This document shows positions 21,531 to 33,847 of a stretch of 64,000 bases of DNA, piece after piece. The translations under genes and the position numbers were made by a program. The DNA is from Doris montereyensis (lineage: Eukaryota > Mollusca > Gastropoda > Nudibranchia > Dorididae): contig JAXRKP010000936.1 of the NCBI GenBank assembly GCA_037039925.1, positions 28,501-92,500 on the forward strand, read 5' to 3'. Position 1 is the first letter of the stretch. The number at the start of each line of letters is the position of its first letter. Under the pieces are notes generated by a model that was given only the letters and a program-made list of their open reading frames with translations, had not been told where the DNA came from and did not search any database.

Positions 21531-23330
21531 GGATTTCTTCCATTGAGATATTTACATCTTCAGCTATCGCATCGTAATTGTTTGTTACTGTTACTAATTG
21601 ATCTGTACTCCTTGTTTCATATGTTCTGAGGGATAATGTAATTGTTGAAAATATTTTCTCCATGTTTCCATGATTTCGCTGTCTTCTTTCATTATTTCTC
21701 CTTTGGCGTTCTTAATTTGTCGTATTGGGCATGCTTTGATCTTTGTCATGCTCTTCATTGCTTCTCAGAACAGCTTTTGATTTCCTTGATAGCTTTCTTG
21801 AAGTCTTTGTCCGAACACTTCCCATTGTTCATGTTTTGCTTCCCTCACCTCCTCTTTGGCGATAGTTCTTTTATTCACGTAATCTATCCTATCCTCTGGT
21901 CTCTTTGTTTGCAAGTATTTCTTCAAGGCATGCTTCTTTTCTATGATCTTACACTTGACATTCTCATTCCACCATGCTGTTCTTTTCCTATCTCCTATAA
22001 TTTGTTTCCTACCACAGACCTCTTCAGTACAACTGAGGAGTGTTTCCTTATACATTTGACTCTTTTCTTCTATTGTGCTATCACTCAGATCCATCTATCT
22101 TTCACTAATACATTATATTATCCTGGATTGATGAATATGTTTTACTATTGGTTTATTTAGTTCTTCTGGTTTTTTTTAGTTTAGTAGCTTCATTCTCTTC
22201 CTTTTCTCTTTGTTTTCTTGTTTTCTTCATCAGTAATATCATTTTGACAATCACTAGGTGTTGACCACTAAATATTTTAGCTCATCTGTTTACTATTTCA
22301 TCTATTGTACTGTAAAAAAGGAGATGCTAACTATTATGTAGTCTATCATTAACTTTTCATTTACTCTTGTATATTTGTGGATATCTTTATGAGGAAAAAT
22401 GTGTTGGCTATTTTCATGTTATTCTTTAGGCAAAAATCTATAAGTCTCTCTCCATTTGGAGAAGTTGTTGGCTCTCTTTCTTTGCCTATTACCCCTCCTG
22501 ATATTTCTACATTGTTGTCTACTCTAGCGTCTAAATGTCCTAAAACCATTAGTTCATGTTCCGGTGTGAGATTCTCTGCAGCTATTTGTAAATCGTTTTC
22601 GAATATATCTTTTTCTTCTTTGGTGGCACCTACGTTTGGTCAATAAGTTATTAATAATTTGATTTCTCTTCCTTTTGGTTTAATATTTACCTCTAAAAGC
22701 CACCAGCTCATAAATTTCCAACTTTCTAGTAGTTTTTCTTGCCTTTTATGCATTAGGGAGCCTACTCCTGCTCGAGCTCTATCTTTGACATCTTCTCTTG
22801 AGAAGATTAAAGTATGATTTGGTCCTACATTTTCTATTCCTTGTCCTTTTTTCTTTGTTTCTATACTGGCCAAAATGTCTACTTTGAATTTTTCCATTTC
22901 TTCAGCTAATTCTAACTCCTTCCCATTAATTGCCCTAACATTCCATGTTCCAAAAATCACAGTCCGTCTTCTTTTTCCAGAGTTGTCTTCGAAAGTTCAA
23001 TCCGGTTATATCATCATATTTACATAATTAATACTTTGAATCAGTTTGGTTTTGAATAAGCAGGGGATTATCCCGCTGTACCCTAGGTAGATGGTGGCGA
23101 TGCCACATTGAAGCCCCCTACCTGGCTTTGTTATTTTTGTCAGGGTTAACTCCGTTAGCCTTTGGTCCCCCAAGACCGGGCTGCAAGGCAGCAAGTTGTT
23201 TTCTGTCAGGTTAACTCCCATAGCCTATGGTCAACCAAGACCCGCCTGCAAGGAAGCAGGATACTCGGGGAGGGCGGAGCCGTCTAATGTGTACAGGTGC
23301 TTACCATTCCACTTCCGGTTTCTTTGAGCG
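21531..23330 (-). pseudogene. RTE-like LINE copy A2, 5' half only
   Basis: This copy has the 5' leader (about 23330-23000), the AP-endonuclease start GTWNVRAINGKELELAEE then MEKFKVDILA (about 22955), RADV-like and HKRQEKLLESWKF segments, the DFCLKNNMKIANTFF block (about 22460), and the linker TAWWNENVKCK (about 22000). It ends abruptly at about 21540 inside the start of the polymerase domain (SMEEIQS), where copy A1 begins with its own endonuclease end. Copy A2 therefore lacks the polymerase. Confidence 0.8.
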
Positions 23331-24510
23331 ATACTCTTAAATGTGTATGTGGAATGATCAATTCAGTGTGACTCTAGAGTCAGATCTAGATTTAGATCGC
23401 TATCGTTGATCTCGTCGAATATTATATAGATCCGAACTGAATGTGATCTTACTGTACTGCAGATATATAGATCTATGTAAAATCGCAGACGCCTGCGACC
23501 TACGAAGCGTTTTGGTGGATAAGAACGTGAGAGTTAAAAAAAACAGAAACGTAAGTTGTCAGCGAAATAATGCAAAACTTGCTTGATTTACTAGTCACCA
23601 CCAAAACATGCTAACAGCAACCTTTACAAAATATTTGAGCCAAGTTATTGAAAAATAAAGAGGCAAGATCAGATCGTATTTTGGCTAATTATGTATGTAC
23701 TTAGAAGAGTTCCCGCGGTCTCGCGAGTAAGCTAACACTTCAAAATCGTTGATGAGAATCAAAATTTGTATCAACATTTTCATGAATGTATTAATAAGGC
23801 AAATATAATGATTGGAATAAATTATTTATAGAAGTTAATCATACATGGATGTTAACATGTTTCTTACAATATATAAAACTGTTATTGGGCATGTACTGGA
23901 ATATTTTAGCCCTTTATTTAAATGCCAATCAATTCCTTTACAAAAAAAAAAAATACAAAGACGGGCGACAACGTTATTAAGAGAATTGGAACATAGTAAT
24001 ATGTCAATATGATGAAAGATTGAAATTTCTCTCCTCTTTAAAATACAGAAGAAAACGAAGGGATCTTATCCTATCGTATAAAATTGAAGAAAAAATGCCC
24101 CTCGCGAAATCGCAGTCTTATTTACTTCTATACGCCAAGTTTCACTTTTCTAGGTGGTATATAGCTTCAGTGTATAGCGTATTTGGACATTTCGGTTATA
24201 TCAATATCTATATAATATTTACGACACATAACTAAATCTATGTTACAGAATTGTCAACTTTACCTGCTATCACTGCCAAAATACGCGCAAGGAAGTTAGG
24301 GATCAGTCTCTTTCCAGACGTCCTCAAGGCGTCAAGTATTTTGCCTGTGTAAATGGCTGTCCTCATTTTGAAGATACGCATAGTCGAATTTTAATACTTT
24401 TTGGCGTTGATAACCTCAATGAACTGATTGCTAGCTGTCTTATCATTCGTCTATTTATACTTTTACTTACAGAAGTATATATGTAGGGAAAGCGAACCTC
24501 TGCTTTACAC
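23331..24510. other. unassigned AT-rich sequence between two LINE fragments
   Basis: Includes a cluster of agatctaga-type motifs at 23380-23480. The frame at 24020-24235 has no recognisable family. No repeats with clear ends. Confidence 0.4.
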
Positions 24511-24669
<159 letters not shown>

Positions 24670-24964
24670 CCTTTTCACTAATGACCAATATGCGTATATT
24701 AGTATTTCTCCCACAGCGATTTTGGTAATGAGGATAAAATTCAACATATTTTATTTCCGAGATGCAAACGAGTAAATGATTAAAATCGGACATGTATCTT
24801 GTATCGATTTAGATCTTGGTGTGTAATATAATCTTAGCATATTATTATATACTGAGCAAAAGAATTAACGCCCCACCAATTCTAAAATTCATTATAGACG
24901 TACTGAATTTCATTAACTTCAAATCAATTTCATTACACGGGAAGTGGACGGGGATTTTATTACT

Positions 24965-25740
24965 CTAATATCCTATACGGGGATTAGGCGGCCCCGCCCT
25001 CCACGAGTCTCCTGCTGCCTTGCAGGCGGGTCTTGGCTGACCAAAGGCTATGGGAGTTAACCATGACATAAAACAATCTGCTGCCTTGCAGGCCGGTCTC
25101 GGGTGACCAAAGGCTAAGAAAGTTACCCCTGAACAAAAAAATAATAACCTGCTGCCTTGCAGGCTGGTCTTGGGTATCCAAAGGCTAAGGGGTTAACCCT
25201 GACAGAAAATAACAAGGCCCGGTAGTGAGCCTTAAGGTGGCAGCACCACCATCTTCCTAGGGTACAGTGGGCTAATCCCTGCTTATACAAAACATACTGA
25301 TTCAAAGGATTAAATATAATGATATACCTGGATTGAACATTCGAAGACGACTCTGGAAAATAACACGGACTCTGATTTTAGGGAATATGGAATATTAGGG
25401 CAATAAATGGACAAAAGTTAGATTTAGCTGAAGAAATGGAAAAATTCAAAGTAGACATTGTGGCCATTACAGAAGCGAAGAAAAAAGGACAAGGAATAGA
25501 AAACGTAGGTCCAAATCATACTTTAATCTTCTCAAGAGCAGATGTCAAAGATAGAGCTCGAGTAAGAGTAGGCCTCCTAATGCATAAAAGACAAGAAAAG
25601 CTACTAGAAACGGAAATTTATAAGCACAATGCTATTAGAGGCCAAAAGGACGAGAAATTAAATTATTAGTAGCCAATGGACCAAACAAAGATGCCACCAA
25701 AGAAGAAAAGATAGCTTCGAAAACGATTTACAAATAACTT
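24965..25740 (+). pseudogene. RTE-like LINE copy B, 5' fragment in opposite orientation
   Basis: The leader (24965-25370) holds three ~70-bp monomers with tgctgccttgcaggc and tgggtgaccaaaggctaa-like blocks. It is followed by the endonuclease start: MEKFKVDIVAITEAKKKG, then GIENVGPNHTLIFSRADV (from 25436), and a broken continuation to about 25740. Polymerase absent. The leader matches those of copies A2 (23000-23330) and C (30190-30490). Copy B points away from A2, so the two 5' ends face each other across about 1.6 kb. Confidence 0.75.
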
Positions 25741-26010
25741 GTAAAGCATCAGCTAGTGCTAACTAGCATTTTTTGAAATTTCAGATAAGTTGTTTACTCT
25801 CTTCCCTTAATGCATAGATACATTTGTAATTTATATACATTTTGCACCTTCAGTATAAATTTTTGCCTTGATTGATACTTCCTTTCATTCATTTTCTTTC
25901 ATTTCTTCTTTCTAGACCCAGTGAGATATAGATCTAGTCTTATATTTATCCTATTTTTTCGTTCTTGTTTCCCATACTCACACGTCTCTCTCTCCCTTTC
26001 TTTCTTCCCT
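25741..26010. other. unassigned AT/pyrimidine-rich sequence
   Basis: No gene. It becomes increasingly TTTC-rich towards the CT tract. Confidence 0.4.
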
Positions 26011-26011
26011 T

Positions 26012-26401
<390 letters not shown>

Positions 26402-26404
<3 letters not shown>

Positions 26405-26775
26405 TATCTCCTTACCTTTTATTACTTACTTATTTTCATATTTTTATTTATTCTAGATCTGAACCTTCCACTCTCGCTCATTCTACACCCCCCCCCCCCC
26501 TCTGCTACGTTTCTTATCATCACGTCTTTTTCTTTCTTTCTTTCTCCTTTATATTTTTCTTCTGACATCACATTATGTGATGCCTGAGGTAGTACTTAGA
26601 TATAGATTCTAGACATTTCTCGTTTGTTGTCCGACGAAGGGTTATACCCGAAATGTTACATGTTTGTTCTGTCTTTATTAGTGGAGTTGTCACTTATTGT
26701 CACTGTGTGCCTATCCGCTAGTATGATACACTAGATTTGTCCCGTTTTCTGAAAAAATGGCATTCACAGAACCCG
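26402..26775. other. unassigned sequence with poly-C run
   Basis: A C-run is at about 26489-26500. The stretch tccgacgaagggttataccc then gaaatgttac (26630-26660) resembles a common repeat end, but I cannot name it. Confidence 0.35.
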
Positions 26776-26852
26776 CCGCCTCCCCTTAAATAAAAGAGGA
26801 ATGAAAGTAAATGCAAATAAAACCAAAACAATGCTAGTAACTAGGGAAGCTA
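26776..26852 (+). pseudogene. inverted RTE-like LINE scrap
   Basis: The plus-strand translation is NKRGMKVNANKTKTM then LVTREA, the segment just after the polymerase ADD box. In copy C the same segment lies on the minus strand at about 27060-27130. At about 26853 the sequence switches to minus-strand LINE, so this is an inversion junction. Confidence 0.7.
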
Positions 26853-29800
26853 ATCTGTTGTATACTGCCATTTTTTTTGCTGTTGTTGACAATTCTTGTT
26901 TATTTATAAATGCCTTTCCTAGATGGCTATATATTGTCGTTGCCTTTTGAAGTCTCTGGCTGATTTCTTCTTGTAGTTTTCCCTCTGAGTTAATCATTAC
27001 TCCTAGGTAATTGTAGCTTTGAACTTGTTCTAAATTCTCCTGCCCAATTTAAGATTTTGTGTTTTACCTTCCCTAGCTAGTAGCATTGTTTTAGTTTTGT
27101 TTGCATTTACTCTCATTCCTCTTTAATTCATTATTCATCTTGTTGATAGTCGACTGAATGTCCCTTTCTGATTTTCCAAAGAGAACTAAATCATCAGCAA
27201 ATGAAAGCATTACTACATTTACTGGTTTGAGCTTCCACATACCTACATTCGTTTTCTTCATTTTTAAGGATGCCTTTGCGACTGAATCCATTAATATGAT
27301 AAACAAAAGAGGACTTAGGTTACAACCCTGTCTTACTCCTATATCTACATTAAATTCTGCAGATATGTTTGCAGCTACTCTCACTGCACATGTTGGTTTA
27401 TTGTAAAAACTTTTAATGGCTGCTATCAAATTTTGCTCTACATTGTGTTCTTGGAATGCCATAGTTCGTCCCTTCTCACAGTATCAAATGCGTTTTTTAA
27501 TTCAATAAACGCAGGTGCAAGTCAATGTTTCTTCAATGAATGTTTCTATTATTTGTCTAATTGTAAATATAATATGGTCTTGTATATTTCTTCCTGGTCT
27601 AAATCCACTCTGATGTTCATCAATGTGATCCTCTATTCTTTACCTCAGTCTCATTTCCAAAACTCTGGCATACACTTTTCCTGGTACGCTAATTAGTGAT
27701 ATCCCTCTATAGTTTGAGCATTCTATAGTTGATCTTTTCTTATGTATTAGTACTACTGTTCCATGTTTCCAGTCGTCTGGCACCTGTTTTGACTTCCGTG
27801 CTTGTTGGCATATTGCATGTAGTAGTTTGTCTGCCTCTCTCCCTTGGTTTTTAATCATTTCTGGATAAATTTGATCTGTTCCTAGGACCTTTCCTAATTT
27901 CACTTTTCTTATAGCTGTTTGGATTTCTTCCATCGAGATATCTACATCTTCATATGACTCCTTTGGATTACTTTTTACTCTTACTAATTGATCTTTACTC
28001 CTTGTTTCATATGTTCTGTAGGGATTATGTAATTGTTGAAAATACTTTCTCCACGTTTCCATGATTTCGCTGTCGTCTTTCATTATTTCTCCTTTGGCGT
28101 TCTTAATTTGTCGTATTGAGCCTGCGTCGGTCTTTCTCATGCTCTTCATTGCCCCCCAGAACAGCTTTTGATTTCCTTGGTAGCTTTCCTGAAGCGTTTG
28201 TCCAAACCCTTCCCATTGTTCATGTTTCGCTGTCCTTGCTTCCTCTTTGGCGATAGTTATTTTACTCACGTAATCTATCCTATCCTCTGGCTTTTTTATT
28301 TGAAAGTATTTCTTCCAGGCATCCTTCTTTTCTGTAATCTTAGTCTTGACATTCTAATTCCACCATGCTGTTCTTTTCCTATCTGATTTAATTTGTTTCC
28401 TACCACACACCTATTTAGTACAACTGATGAGTGTTTCTTTATACATCTGCATTTTTTTCTTCTATTGTGCTATCATTCAGATCCGTCTGCCCTTCACTGA
28501 TAAATCTTTTTATTCTAGATTGGTATAACTATTTTACTATTAGTTTATTTAGATCTTCTATTTTGAGTTTAGTGGCTTTCGTCTCTTTCTTTTTCTCTGT
28601 CTTTTCTTCAGTTAGTAATCTCATTTTGGCAATCACTAGGTGATGGTCACTAAATATTTCAGCTCCTTTGTTTACTCTTGCACCCAATGTACTGTAAAAA
28701 AGGGAACTGCTAACTATTGTGTAGTCTATGATTGATTTTTCACATCTGTCTTCATTTACTCTTGTATACTTGTGGATATCTTTATGAGGAATAATGAGTT
28801 GGCTATGTTCATGTTATTCTTTAGGAAAATATCTATTAGTCTCTCTCATCACATCACATCATCGAAAGCGTGTGAAAGCTGCAAGTTCCCCAGGGACCCC
28901 TTGGCAGTCGAAAGTTTCTGTTACAGATATTGGCGTCATTACTGTCTCTCACCCCAGATGGTGGCTTGGCAGAAAGACGCCGTTTTTCGTAGCTGCCCCG
29001 CATGGCCGTACAAACAATTGCCCAGCGTGGGTTCCTCCGGGAGCCACCTCGATCTCATCTTTCTTAGTGATGGACATTTAACAAGCGCGTGGTTAGGGTT
29101 TTCCAATGGGTCACCGCACCAACGACAGGTTGGGTCACGGGTTGGGTCTATCCTATTCAGATGCGCGCCGATTGGTGCGTGGCCAGTACGCATCCCAAAA
29201 AACGGTTGCTTGGTCCCTCCGTCTCAGGGTCCTCCACGCGTCATCTTTCATAGGACCTGGCATGTGTTGGTATACTTCTCTGCCAGTTGTGTCTTTTGCC
29301 CAATCCGCAATCCATCTGTCGGTCATTGCCTCCCCGGCAGAGCCTCTTTGCTGCGTCATATGTGAACCCGTCTTCCAGACCAGGTCCTGTTAGGCCGGTT
29401 GATTTTTCATCTAGATTGGCGTCGGTTTTTGCCAATCTGCCGGCCGTGTCGTTGCCAGGGATTCCGCAATGTCCAGGTATCCATTGGAGCGTTACTTCCA
29501 CACCGAGGTGTGTCTCAAGCAGCCCCAATAGTCGTACCACTCGGCCGAGAAGCGGGTCCTCCATAGCCACGTGCCAGTTCCCGAGTGCTTCGAGAACTGA
29601 CTTCGCGTCAAATATCTATTAGTCTCTCTCCATTTGGATAAGTTGTTGTCTCTCCTTCTTTACCTATTACTCCTCCTCATGTTTCTACAGTGTTGCCTAC
29701 TCTAGCATTTAAATCTCCTAAAACCATTAGTTCGTGTTTGTGTTTGAGATTCTCTGCAGTTATTTGTAAATCGTTTTTCGAAGATATATTTTTGTTTTTT

Positions 29801-30490
29801 GTTGGCGTCTTCGTTTGGTCCATAAGCTATTAATAATTTCATTTCTCTTCCTTTTGGTTTAATATTTAGCTCTAATAGCCGTGGGCTTATAAATTTCCAA
29901 CTTTCTAGTAGCTTTTCATGCATTGTATGTATTAGAAGGTCTACTCCTGCTCTAGCTCTATCTTTGAAATTTACTCGTGAGAAGATTAAAATATGATTTG
30001 GTCCTACATTTTCTATCCCTTGTACTTCTTTCTTTATTTCTGTAATGGCCAAAAAATTCCTACTTTGAAATTTTCCATTCCTTTAACTAAGTCTATCTCT
30101 TATCCATTTATTGTCCTAAATACATGTATTCCATGTTCCAAAAATCACAGTCCGTGTTTGTTTCCAAGTTCGTCGTTGAAAAGTCAAACCGGGTATATTG
30201 TATTTATTTCTCTAAATCAGTTTGGTTTTGGATAAGCAGGGGATTAGCCCACCGTATTCTAGGTAGATGGTGGGGCTGCCACCTTGAGACCCCCTACCAG
30301 GCGTAGTTATTTTCTGTCATAGTTAATTCCCTTAGCCTTTGGTCACCCAAAACCAGCCTGCAAGGCAGCATGTTGTTTTCTGTCAGGTTTTACTCCTTTG
30401 GCCTTTGATCAGCCAAGACCCGCCCGCAAGGCATTAAGAAATTCATTAAGGGCGGGGTCATCTACTCCCCGTACAGGTGTTTACCTGTAC
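26853..30490 (-). pseudogene. RTE-like LINE copy C, near full-length, interrupted by a second LINE
   Basis: This is the most complete copy. Minus strand: leader 30490-30120 with the ~70-bp monomers; endonuclease remains 30050-29640 and 28847-28600 (GIENVGPNHILIFSRVNF, then YGPNEDAN); linker and polymerase 28270-27640 (SKQVPDDWKHGTVVLIHKK, then NYRGISLISVPGKVYARVLE); middle 27460-27100 with AFQEHNVEQNLIAAIKSFYN, GVRQGCNLSPLLFIILMDS and an intact-looking catalytic box LSFADDLVLFG at about 27205. The tail at 26997-26860 has MINSEGKLQEEISQRLQKA. Stops and shifts make it a pseudogene. Bases 28848-29609 belong to a different LINE inserted into it. Confidence 0.85.
28848..29609 (-). mobile_element. 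nested LINE 3' fragment with RNase H domain
   Basis: On the minus strand (5' at 29609) the product begins inside a ribonuclease H domain: VTLQWIPGHCGIPGNDTAGR then LAKTDANLD (about 29500-29420). Next come ARSYER, an MTDRWIADWA region, and the end domain TGHAPIGAHLNRIDP, CRWCGDPLENPNHALVKCPS (a C..C...H....C knuckle typical of Jockey-clade C-termini) and MRSRWLPEE. The 3' end at 28848 carries a GATG/TGATG tail. It is 5'-truncated, with frameshifts. A 21-bp duplication flanks it (28827-28847 and 29610-29630). Confidence 0.85.
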
Positions 30491-30726
30491 ACTGGCCGGA
30501 TCATACGTATTATGTTTCCAAAAACATGTCGAGTTCGACATAGTTTCACTTACTTACTACATTTTGATAGTGATTTATTATGGTAATAGCGAAATAGCTA
30601 TTCGCATTAGCTCTGACAAAAAAAAAAATGTATGCAAAATAGTCTTATCGGTAATGAATATCAAGTGACGACATGGAAGAAGTAGGAATCACTTTTTTTT
30701 GTAATGGGTTGTGTTTCACACACCAT
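30491..30726. other. unassigned short spacer
   Basis: AT-rich, no feature recognised. Confidence 0.35.
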
Positions 30727-31300
30727 GGGCGCAGGTAGTTCAGTGTGTAGAACGCCTGGCTGCCACACAGGAAACGCGAGTCTTGGGGACTCTGTAGTCA
30801 GGCGGTAAGGTGTCGGCCTCTCAACCGAAATGGTAGTGGTTTCGTGCCCACCAACGATAAATGTTCTCGAGCAATATCTCTCCCCCCCCCGGCCCAAGTA
30901 GGTGGATCGACACTTAATCCCATCGGAGACGAACGATAAAAAGGAGGTCCCGTGTGGAGATCACAACATTCTGTGCACGCTAAAGATCCCTTGGCTGTTT
31001 ACAGGGCAGTCCGGGCAAAATCTTTAAAAACATTCTACCAAAAAAAACCCGAGATCACTTTTAGTAGTGGGTGTGGGGAACCAAATGAAAGTTCAAAGTT
31101 CACTTGAGTCTAAGTTCCAGTCCAGACAAAATTTCCTGACCCTCCAGTCGACTCGGCAAGGAAATGTATACAATGTATACTATGTATATTCAAACTCATC
31201 GAAAGTAAATGCGGCGTGGAAAGAAATGACAAACTATCACATAATGCCGTATGCCTGAAAAAATCAGGGCTTGAGAAATGGAAGAAGTATGAATTTAAGA
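30727..31300 (+). mobile_element. SINE-C copy split by a SINE-A insertion
   Basis: SINE-C is a tRNA-headed family (gatagctcagtgaatagagc head at 45150). Here the head gcgcaggtagttcagtgtgt and cacacaggaaacgcgagtct end at about 30784. After the SINE-A insert, the rest resumes at about 31103 with gagtctaagttccagtccag, then cgaaagtaaatgcggcgtgg and tcacataatgccgtatgcct. Confidence 0.7.
30785..31086 (+). mobile_element. SINE-A copy nested in SINE-C
   Basis: Full SINE-A order from ggggactctgtagtcaggcg to gtttacagggcagtccgggc and a short end near gggaaccaaatgaaag; the (AAATC)n tail is reduced. A further minus-strand SINE-A scrap (gcctctgaactaccgagtcc) lies at 31294-31355. Confidence 0.8.
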
Positions 31301-31355
31301 ACCCCTGCCTTTTGGTTGAGAGACCGACACTTTGCCTCTGAACTACCGAGTCCAC

Positions 31356-31596
31356 CGCATGAGTAGACTATAATCATAAACTTGTTTCCAGTTTTACTGT
31401 TATGGTTTGTGTAGGGGAGAAACTGGTAAATAGAGTAATGCAATAACAGACACGGTTTAATGATATACTCTCGAACAAAAAGTAAGTGACCACCCGAATC
31501 CTTTCTCAATAAAAACTGAAGAAACAAACGTAAAGTTATGCAACTTTGGTAAAGCGAACTTCACCCATGTTTGGTTTGAATGAGTTAAAGAAGCAG
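31356..31596. other. unassigned spacer
   Basis: No recognisable feature. Confidence 0.35.
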
Positions 31597-32010
31597 TCAT
31601 CTGGGACCTTTTTTAACTTCCATGCTTGTTGACGTCATCTTGCATCTTTTTTAACTTCCATGCTTGTTGACATATTGCACTTAAAGAAATAGTCATCTAG
31701 CATCTTTTTAAACTTCCATGCTTGTTGACACTATTATTGTATGTAGTAGTTTGCCTGCCTTCTTCCTTTGGCTTTTAATCATTTCTGGGTAAACTTGATC
31801 TGCTCCTGCTTGAGGCCTCTCTTACCTTAATCTTTCGTAAAGCTGTTTGGATTTCTTCCATTGAGATATCTACATCTTTAGTCATATCATTTAGATTACT
31901 TATCATTCTTACTAATTGATCTGTTCTCCTTGTTTCATATTATGTTCTGGAGGGGTTGTGTTATTTTTAAAACTACTTTCTCAGCGTTTCCATGATTTCG
32001 CTATCAGTTT
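31597..32010 (-). pseudogene. RTE-like LINE copy D, short polymerase-start fragment
   Basis: Matches copies A and C around the beginning of the polymerase domain (taatcatttctgggtaaac, tttggatttcttccattgag and gtttccatgatttcgct). The end near 31610-31730 has three copies of ttaacttccatgcttgttga, a local tandem gain. Confidence 0.75.
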
Positions 32011-32309
32011 GGCAAACTGGTTTTAGTTTTCACATTCCTGTTCATGATATCTGAAAAGTTTTGATTTTAGGTACACCATATGTCATTTACATCGTTGGAT
32101 TCTGAACACTCATTGCACAATTATTTCAAGGCATTCTTTATTTCAACCATGTTTGACGATTTATAGAGAAAGATTGAACGCTTTATCTTGGTTTTGACTT
32201 AACAATAATATTTGTGTTTGTGCTGACACACAAACTGCGTATCATGGTCCCCGAGTTCTGAAACAACTGAACACGCTTCTACTATGTCTGGTTCGTTGGT
32301 GAGGTTTAA
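32011..32309. other. unassigned AT-rich spacer
   Basis: Nothing recognised. Confidence 0.35.
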
Positions 32310-32622
32310 ATTTGATTTGATGTGATTTACACACATTCACAAACAAGGTGATCTCGGGGGTTTTGGTAGGAATTTATAATTTTGTCCGCACTGTAAACAA
32401 CCAAGGGATCTTTAATGTGCACAAAGTGTTGTGATCTGCAGACACTGTGACACAGGACCTCCTTTTTATCGTCCGTCCCCGATGGTGGTCCACCTACCTG
32501 GACCAGGGGGGGTAGATTTTCTCGAAAAAAATCGAGAAAATGTTTCAACCTTCGGCGGGGCTCGAACCCATTACCTTTTAGTTGAAAGGCCGACATCTTG
32601 CCTTTGACTACCGAGTCCCCGG
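32310..32622 (-). mobile_element. SINE-A copy, minus strand
   Basis: Inverted order: aaatttgatttgatgtgatt tail, tttttatcgtccgtccccga, ccacctacctggaccagggg, B-box complement ggggctcgaaccc at about 32558, and ctaccgagtccccgg head end. Confidence 0.85.
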
Positions 32623-33149
32623 TTAGTGAGTAAATGTCCAAGTTTGAGGAGTTTCTTGTTGGTGTGGAATGTATTTGTTGGAGGTCTATTTCTTTGAACG
32701 TGTCCAGAAATAGATGATTTGTGTGAGCGGGTTTTTTTATATTTCCTTATTTTTTAAGAGTTATTAATTGATTTTAAAAAAGTAATAAAGTTGTTTTGTA
32801 CAAACATTCTTCAAACTTTATTAATACATCTCTCTATCACAGTCAACTTGCTGTGAATAAATACACTCACAACACTATACAAATTAGGGCGAACAGAAAA
32901 TGACATCCATTAGAAGAAAATTAGCGATCAAACCAAACCGTGGCAAATTGATAATCAAAGGAGAATTAGAAAACATGAGTGAATGTTAACTTAAAAGAAA
33001 AACAAGTTATGGTATTCCCTATATTGTATTGTATGCATCATGGACCCCATCGATGTCAGGGAGATCGAAGTCTCCACCTTTCCATCTTGCAACACAGAGA
33101 TGTTTATCTGTATATCTGTCTGTATGCAATACCCTGTCTGCTTCCTCTC
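32623..33149. other. unassigned sequence, part of an unnamed dispersed repeat
   Basis: The part at 32810-32960 matches 9310-9440 (aagcttgct/aacttgctgtgaataaata, gcgaacagaaaatgacatcc and aaattgataat), so an unnamed dispersed repeat is present. Confidence 0.45.
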
Positions 33150-33152
33150 TCT

Positions 33153-33280
<128 letters not shown>

Positions 33281-33625
33281 TGTTTCCATCCCAATTTGCT
33301 ATCACGCGTAAAATATATACTTCCCTCGCCTCTTTCCATATATGCTCATTAGCCTCCTTAGGCATGTAAAAAATGCGCATCGTTATATTAAAATAGGAAC
33401 TATTTTCATAAGTCCATCTTATTGTCTTGGCTCTGCCGATGAATGGTGAGCAAAAATAATAATCATCTTGTCATCTCTTCTCCATATTGGTTCTCGTCAT
33501 TGTAATTGCTTAGTCACTATTTTAAGTTGACTCAAAGAGGCACCAAATACCAAGTCAAAGAAGATTCAATTGAATTGTGTTCTCTTTGCTCTTTCCCACA
33601 CAAACACATGCTTGAAGCAATATGA

Positions 33626-33847
33626 CTAGATCTTTATTATTATGAACTCCGAGTCAATCGCTCTGCTCATCGCTGTATTGATTAAACCGAAGTAGGGGAA
33701 AGACGAAACAAAGAAACAAATCGAAGTGGTAAAATCCGGAAGTGTATGTGGCAACTTTCGGTTCGTCTGAAACTGAAGATCGGTGTCAACAAAAACATCT
33801 CTCCCAGACACGCGAATGTTCACATCCATTGAAATAGCTGCTTGCAT
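33626..33847 (-). CDS. possible small coding segment, unrecognised
   Basis: From the minus-strand ATG at 33847 the first about 45 residues look protein-like (MDVNIRVSGRDVFVDTDLQF, then QTNRKLPHTLPDF). The remainder is Phe/Ile-rich, as expected of non-coding DNA. It could be a first exon whose donor I cannot place, or chance. No family recognised, no neighbour supports it. Confidence 0.2.
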   Translation of the reverse strand: MQAAISMDVNIRVSGRDVFVDTDLQFQTNRKLPHTLPDFTTSICFFVSSFPYFGLINTAMSRAIDSEFIIIKI

